DNA from: JALONO01 sp038209965
Lineage (GTDB): Bacteria; Bacteroidota; Bacteroidia; Cytophagales; Thermoflexibacteraceae
Length of the DNA: 33,596 nucleotides
Assembly: GCA_038209965.1 (NCBI GenBank)
Contig: JBBQXF010000050.1
Coordinates: 1-33,596, forward strand
Direction: 5' to 3'
Positions 32,787 through 33,596 of this stretch are shown here, one piece after another; positions within the stretch are counted from its first letter, which is position 1; every line of letters begins with the position of its first letter. A model generated the notes under the pieces. It saw only the letters and a program-made list of their open reading frames with translations. It was not told the origin of the DNA and did not search any database. The position numbers and the translations under genes are program-made.

Positions 32787-32858
32787 GGTTTGGCCATGAT
32801 GAAGTTTGTGTGAATGAAAGCGTTTGGTGGGTATCGTTCCAAAATTCCCTCCGTCTGG

Positions 32859-32890
32859 TTGAAGATTTATCAAAATAAGTTATAGCTTTG
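32859..32890 (+). promoter_or_regulatory. promoter of the aspartokinase gene: TTG, 21-nt spacer, TAGCTTTG
   Basis: TTG at 32859-32861 and TAGCTTTG at 32883-32890 fit the consensus. The transcript would start near 32895, leaving a leader of about 190 nt before the ATG at 33088. Confidence 0.6.
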
Positions 32891-32907
32891 CCCCGCACAA
32901 ATCAGAT

Positions 32908-32985
32908 ATGCCACTTCACACACCGCATAGTGTTTCTTGCAGGATCGCCACCACCATGACCTGCCCCCACGGGCGAGGCAGATAA
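32908..32985 (+). CDS. candidate thr leader peptide (25 residues)
   Basis: ATG 32908 opens a 25-codon frame ending at TAA 32983-32985. Its second half reads RIATTMTCPHGRGR, with Ile, Met and three Thr codons clustered in six residues just before a GC-rich hairpin. The position, about 100 nt upstream of an aspartokinase start and just inside the predicted transcript, fits a ribosome-mediated attenuation peptide sensing threonine, isoleucine or methionine. The Thr run is much shorter than in E. coli thrL, so this is a candidate only. Confidence 0.45.
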   Translation: MPLHTPHSVSCRIATTMTCPHGRGR

Positions 32986-33028
32986 TCAACACCCAATTGT
33001 ACGCTACTGTACACCCGCCCTTCGTGGG
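32961..33028 (+). promoter_or_regulatory. possible attenuator: alternative hairpins in the aspartokinase leader
   Basis: Three pairings are visible. CTGCC (32961-32965) pairs with GGCAG (32977-32981). CCCACGGGCG (32966-32975) pairs with 33016-33028 (CGCCC, two bulged T, CGTGGG). TGTAC (32998-33002) pairs with GTACA (33009-33013). The first and second are mutually exclusive, as in attenuators. The T-rich tail after 33028 (CTGCTCTCTT) is weak. Confidence 0.4.
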
Positions 33029-33087
33029 CTGCTCTCTTACATTCCCAAATTAGTCAATATATTATCCATCATTCATTGTCCCCGGAA

Positions 33088-33596
33088 ATGAAGGTACTCA
33101 AATTTGGCGGCTCATCAGTCCAGACCGCCGATCGGATCAAAAATGTCATTGAAATTGTCAAGGCCGACCCAGCGGCCAAAGTAGTTGTTTGCTCGGCCCT
33201 TGGCGGAGTGACCGACCAACTCATTGCCGTGGGCAAAACAGCAGCAGCCCACCATGATGGCTACCGCGCCCAGTTTGCCGATCTGGAGCGCAAGCACTTG
33301 GAGGCCGGCAAATTGCTGGTCGATGTGCGCTACCAGAGCAGCGTACTGGCCAAGGTCAAAAACATGCTCAATGAACTCGAGGAACTGTTGCAGGGCATTT
33401 ACCTCCTGCGCGAGCTGAGCAAGCGCACACTGGATCATGTCATGAGCTTTGGCGAGCGGCTCTCGTGCACGCTCATTACCGAGGCTTTCAAAGATCGCGG
33501 GCTGGATGCAGTGTACCTTGACACCCGCACCGTGGTGCGCACCAACGCCCGGTTTGGCAATGCTGTGGTGGATTTTGAGCTGACCGACCGGCTGAT
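33088..33596 (+). CDS. thrA: aspartokinase, 5' part (probably bifunctional aspartokinase/homoserine dehydrogenase)
   Basis: The frame is open from ATG 33088 to the right edge (169 complete codons). The start MKVLKFGGSSV is the aspartokinase phosphate-binding motif. Next come VVVCSALGGVTDQLIAVG, a helical insert, MSFGERLSCTLITEAF and YLDTRTVVRTNARFGNA. The overall pattern, including the ALGGVTDQL segment, is like the Bacteroidota fused ThrA enzymes, which phosphorylate aspartate and later reduce aspartate semialdehyde. Only the kinase N-lobe is visible, so fusion to homoserine dehydrogenase is inferred. Threonine control is suggested by the leader upstream. Confidence 0.9.
   Translation, partial: MKVLKFGGSSVQTADRIKNVIEIVKADPAAKVVVCSALGGVTDQLIAVGKTAAAHHDGYRAQFADLERKHLEAGKLLVDVRYQSSVLAKVKNMLNELEELLQGIYLLRELSKRTLDHVMSFGERLSCTLITEAFKDRGLDAVYLDTRTVVRTNARFGNAVVDFELTDRL

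Overview
The window looks like part of a Bacteroidota chromosome, probably a free-living Cytophagia/Chitinophagia/Saprospiria-type bacterium of moderate GC content. The evidence is the gene families (DUF1080, PnuC, an ECF sigma factor coupled to a membrane-anchored beta-barrel protein, MurA with Asp at the fosfomycin-target position, an aspartokinase resembling bifunctional ThrA) and repeated TAnnTTTG-type -7 promoter elements (for example at 926-933, 8265-8272, 16559-16566, 17943-17950, 32756-32763 and 32883-32890). No tRNA, rRNA, CRISPR array or complete insertion sequence was seen.

Layout. 1-830: 5' part of a CapA-like metallophosphatase (minus). 951-1619: exported DUF1080 protein with a strong terminator. 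1944-2666: solitary caspase-like (CHAT-type) protein that runs into a C-rich direct repeat. 2927-3769: membrane-anchored alpha/beta hydrolase. 3863-5257: class II Fic protein. 5331-8243: FAD/Fe-S D-2-hydroxyacid dehydrogenase. 8543-9598: peptidoglycan-binding-domain protein. 9677-10687: predicted zinc aminopeptidase. 10695-12584: Uup-like ABC-F ATPase. 12951-14273: M28 lipoprotein peptidase. 14449-16396: ECF sigma factor overlapping a gene for a protein with an inner-membrane segment and a beta-barrel domain. 16605-17285: outer-membrane barrel. 17341-17937: PnuC. 18149-19449: phenylalanine hydroxylase fused to DUF4926 and overlapping a DUF6883 gene. 19646-20983: hisS. 21120-21548: protein with a long poly-aspartate domain. 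21713-22114: exported Dabb-domain protein. 22396-24551: metallo-beta-lactamase-fold hydrolase overlapping a CDF metal transporter gene. 24743-26065: murA. 26128-27411: CNNM/CBS/CorC membrane protein. 27684-28649: YheT-like hydrolase. 28937-30546: AT-rich, partly decayed locus with three copies of an effector-associated-type module around a Schlafen/HATPase_c_4 regulator. 30858-32675: bipA/typA. 32908-33596: possible thr leader/attenuator, then the start of an aspartokinase gene.

Most genes are single housekeeping or envelope transcription units, often separated by recognisable terminators (1650-1684, 14383-14421, 17300-17342, 19528-19559, 26089-26121, 30799-30834). Apparent translational coupling by start/stop overlap occurs in the sigma/barrel pair, the MBL/CDF pair, the PAH-DUF4926/DUF6883 pair and the effector-associated locus.

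The accessory material of most interest is the effector-associated locus, the hydroxylase-DUF4926 fusion with its DUF6883 partner, the Asp-rich protein and the solitary caspase-like protein. The first two are clearly more AT-rich than their surroundings, which suggests horizontal acquisition. Family names come from recognising motifs by eye; no database search was run.
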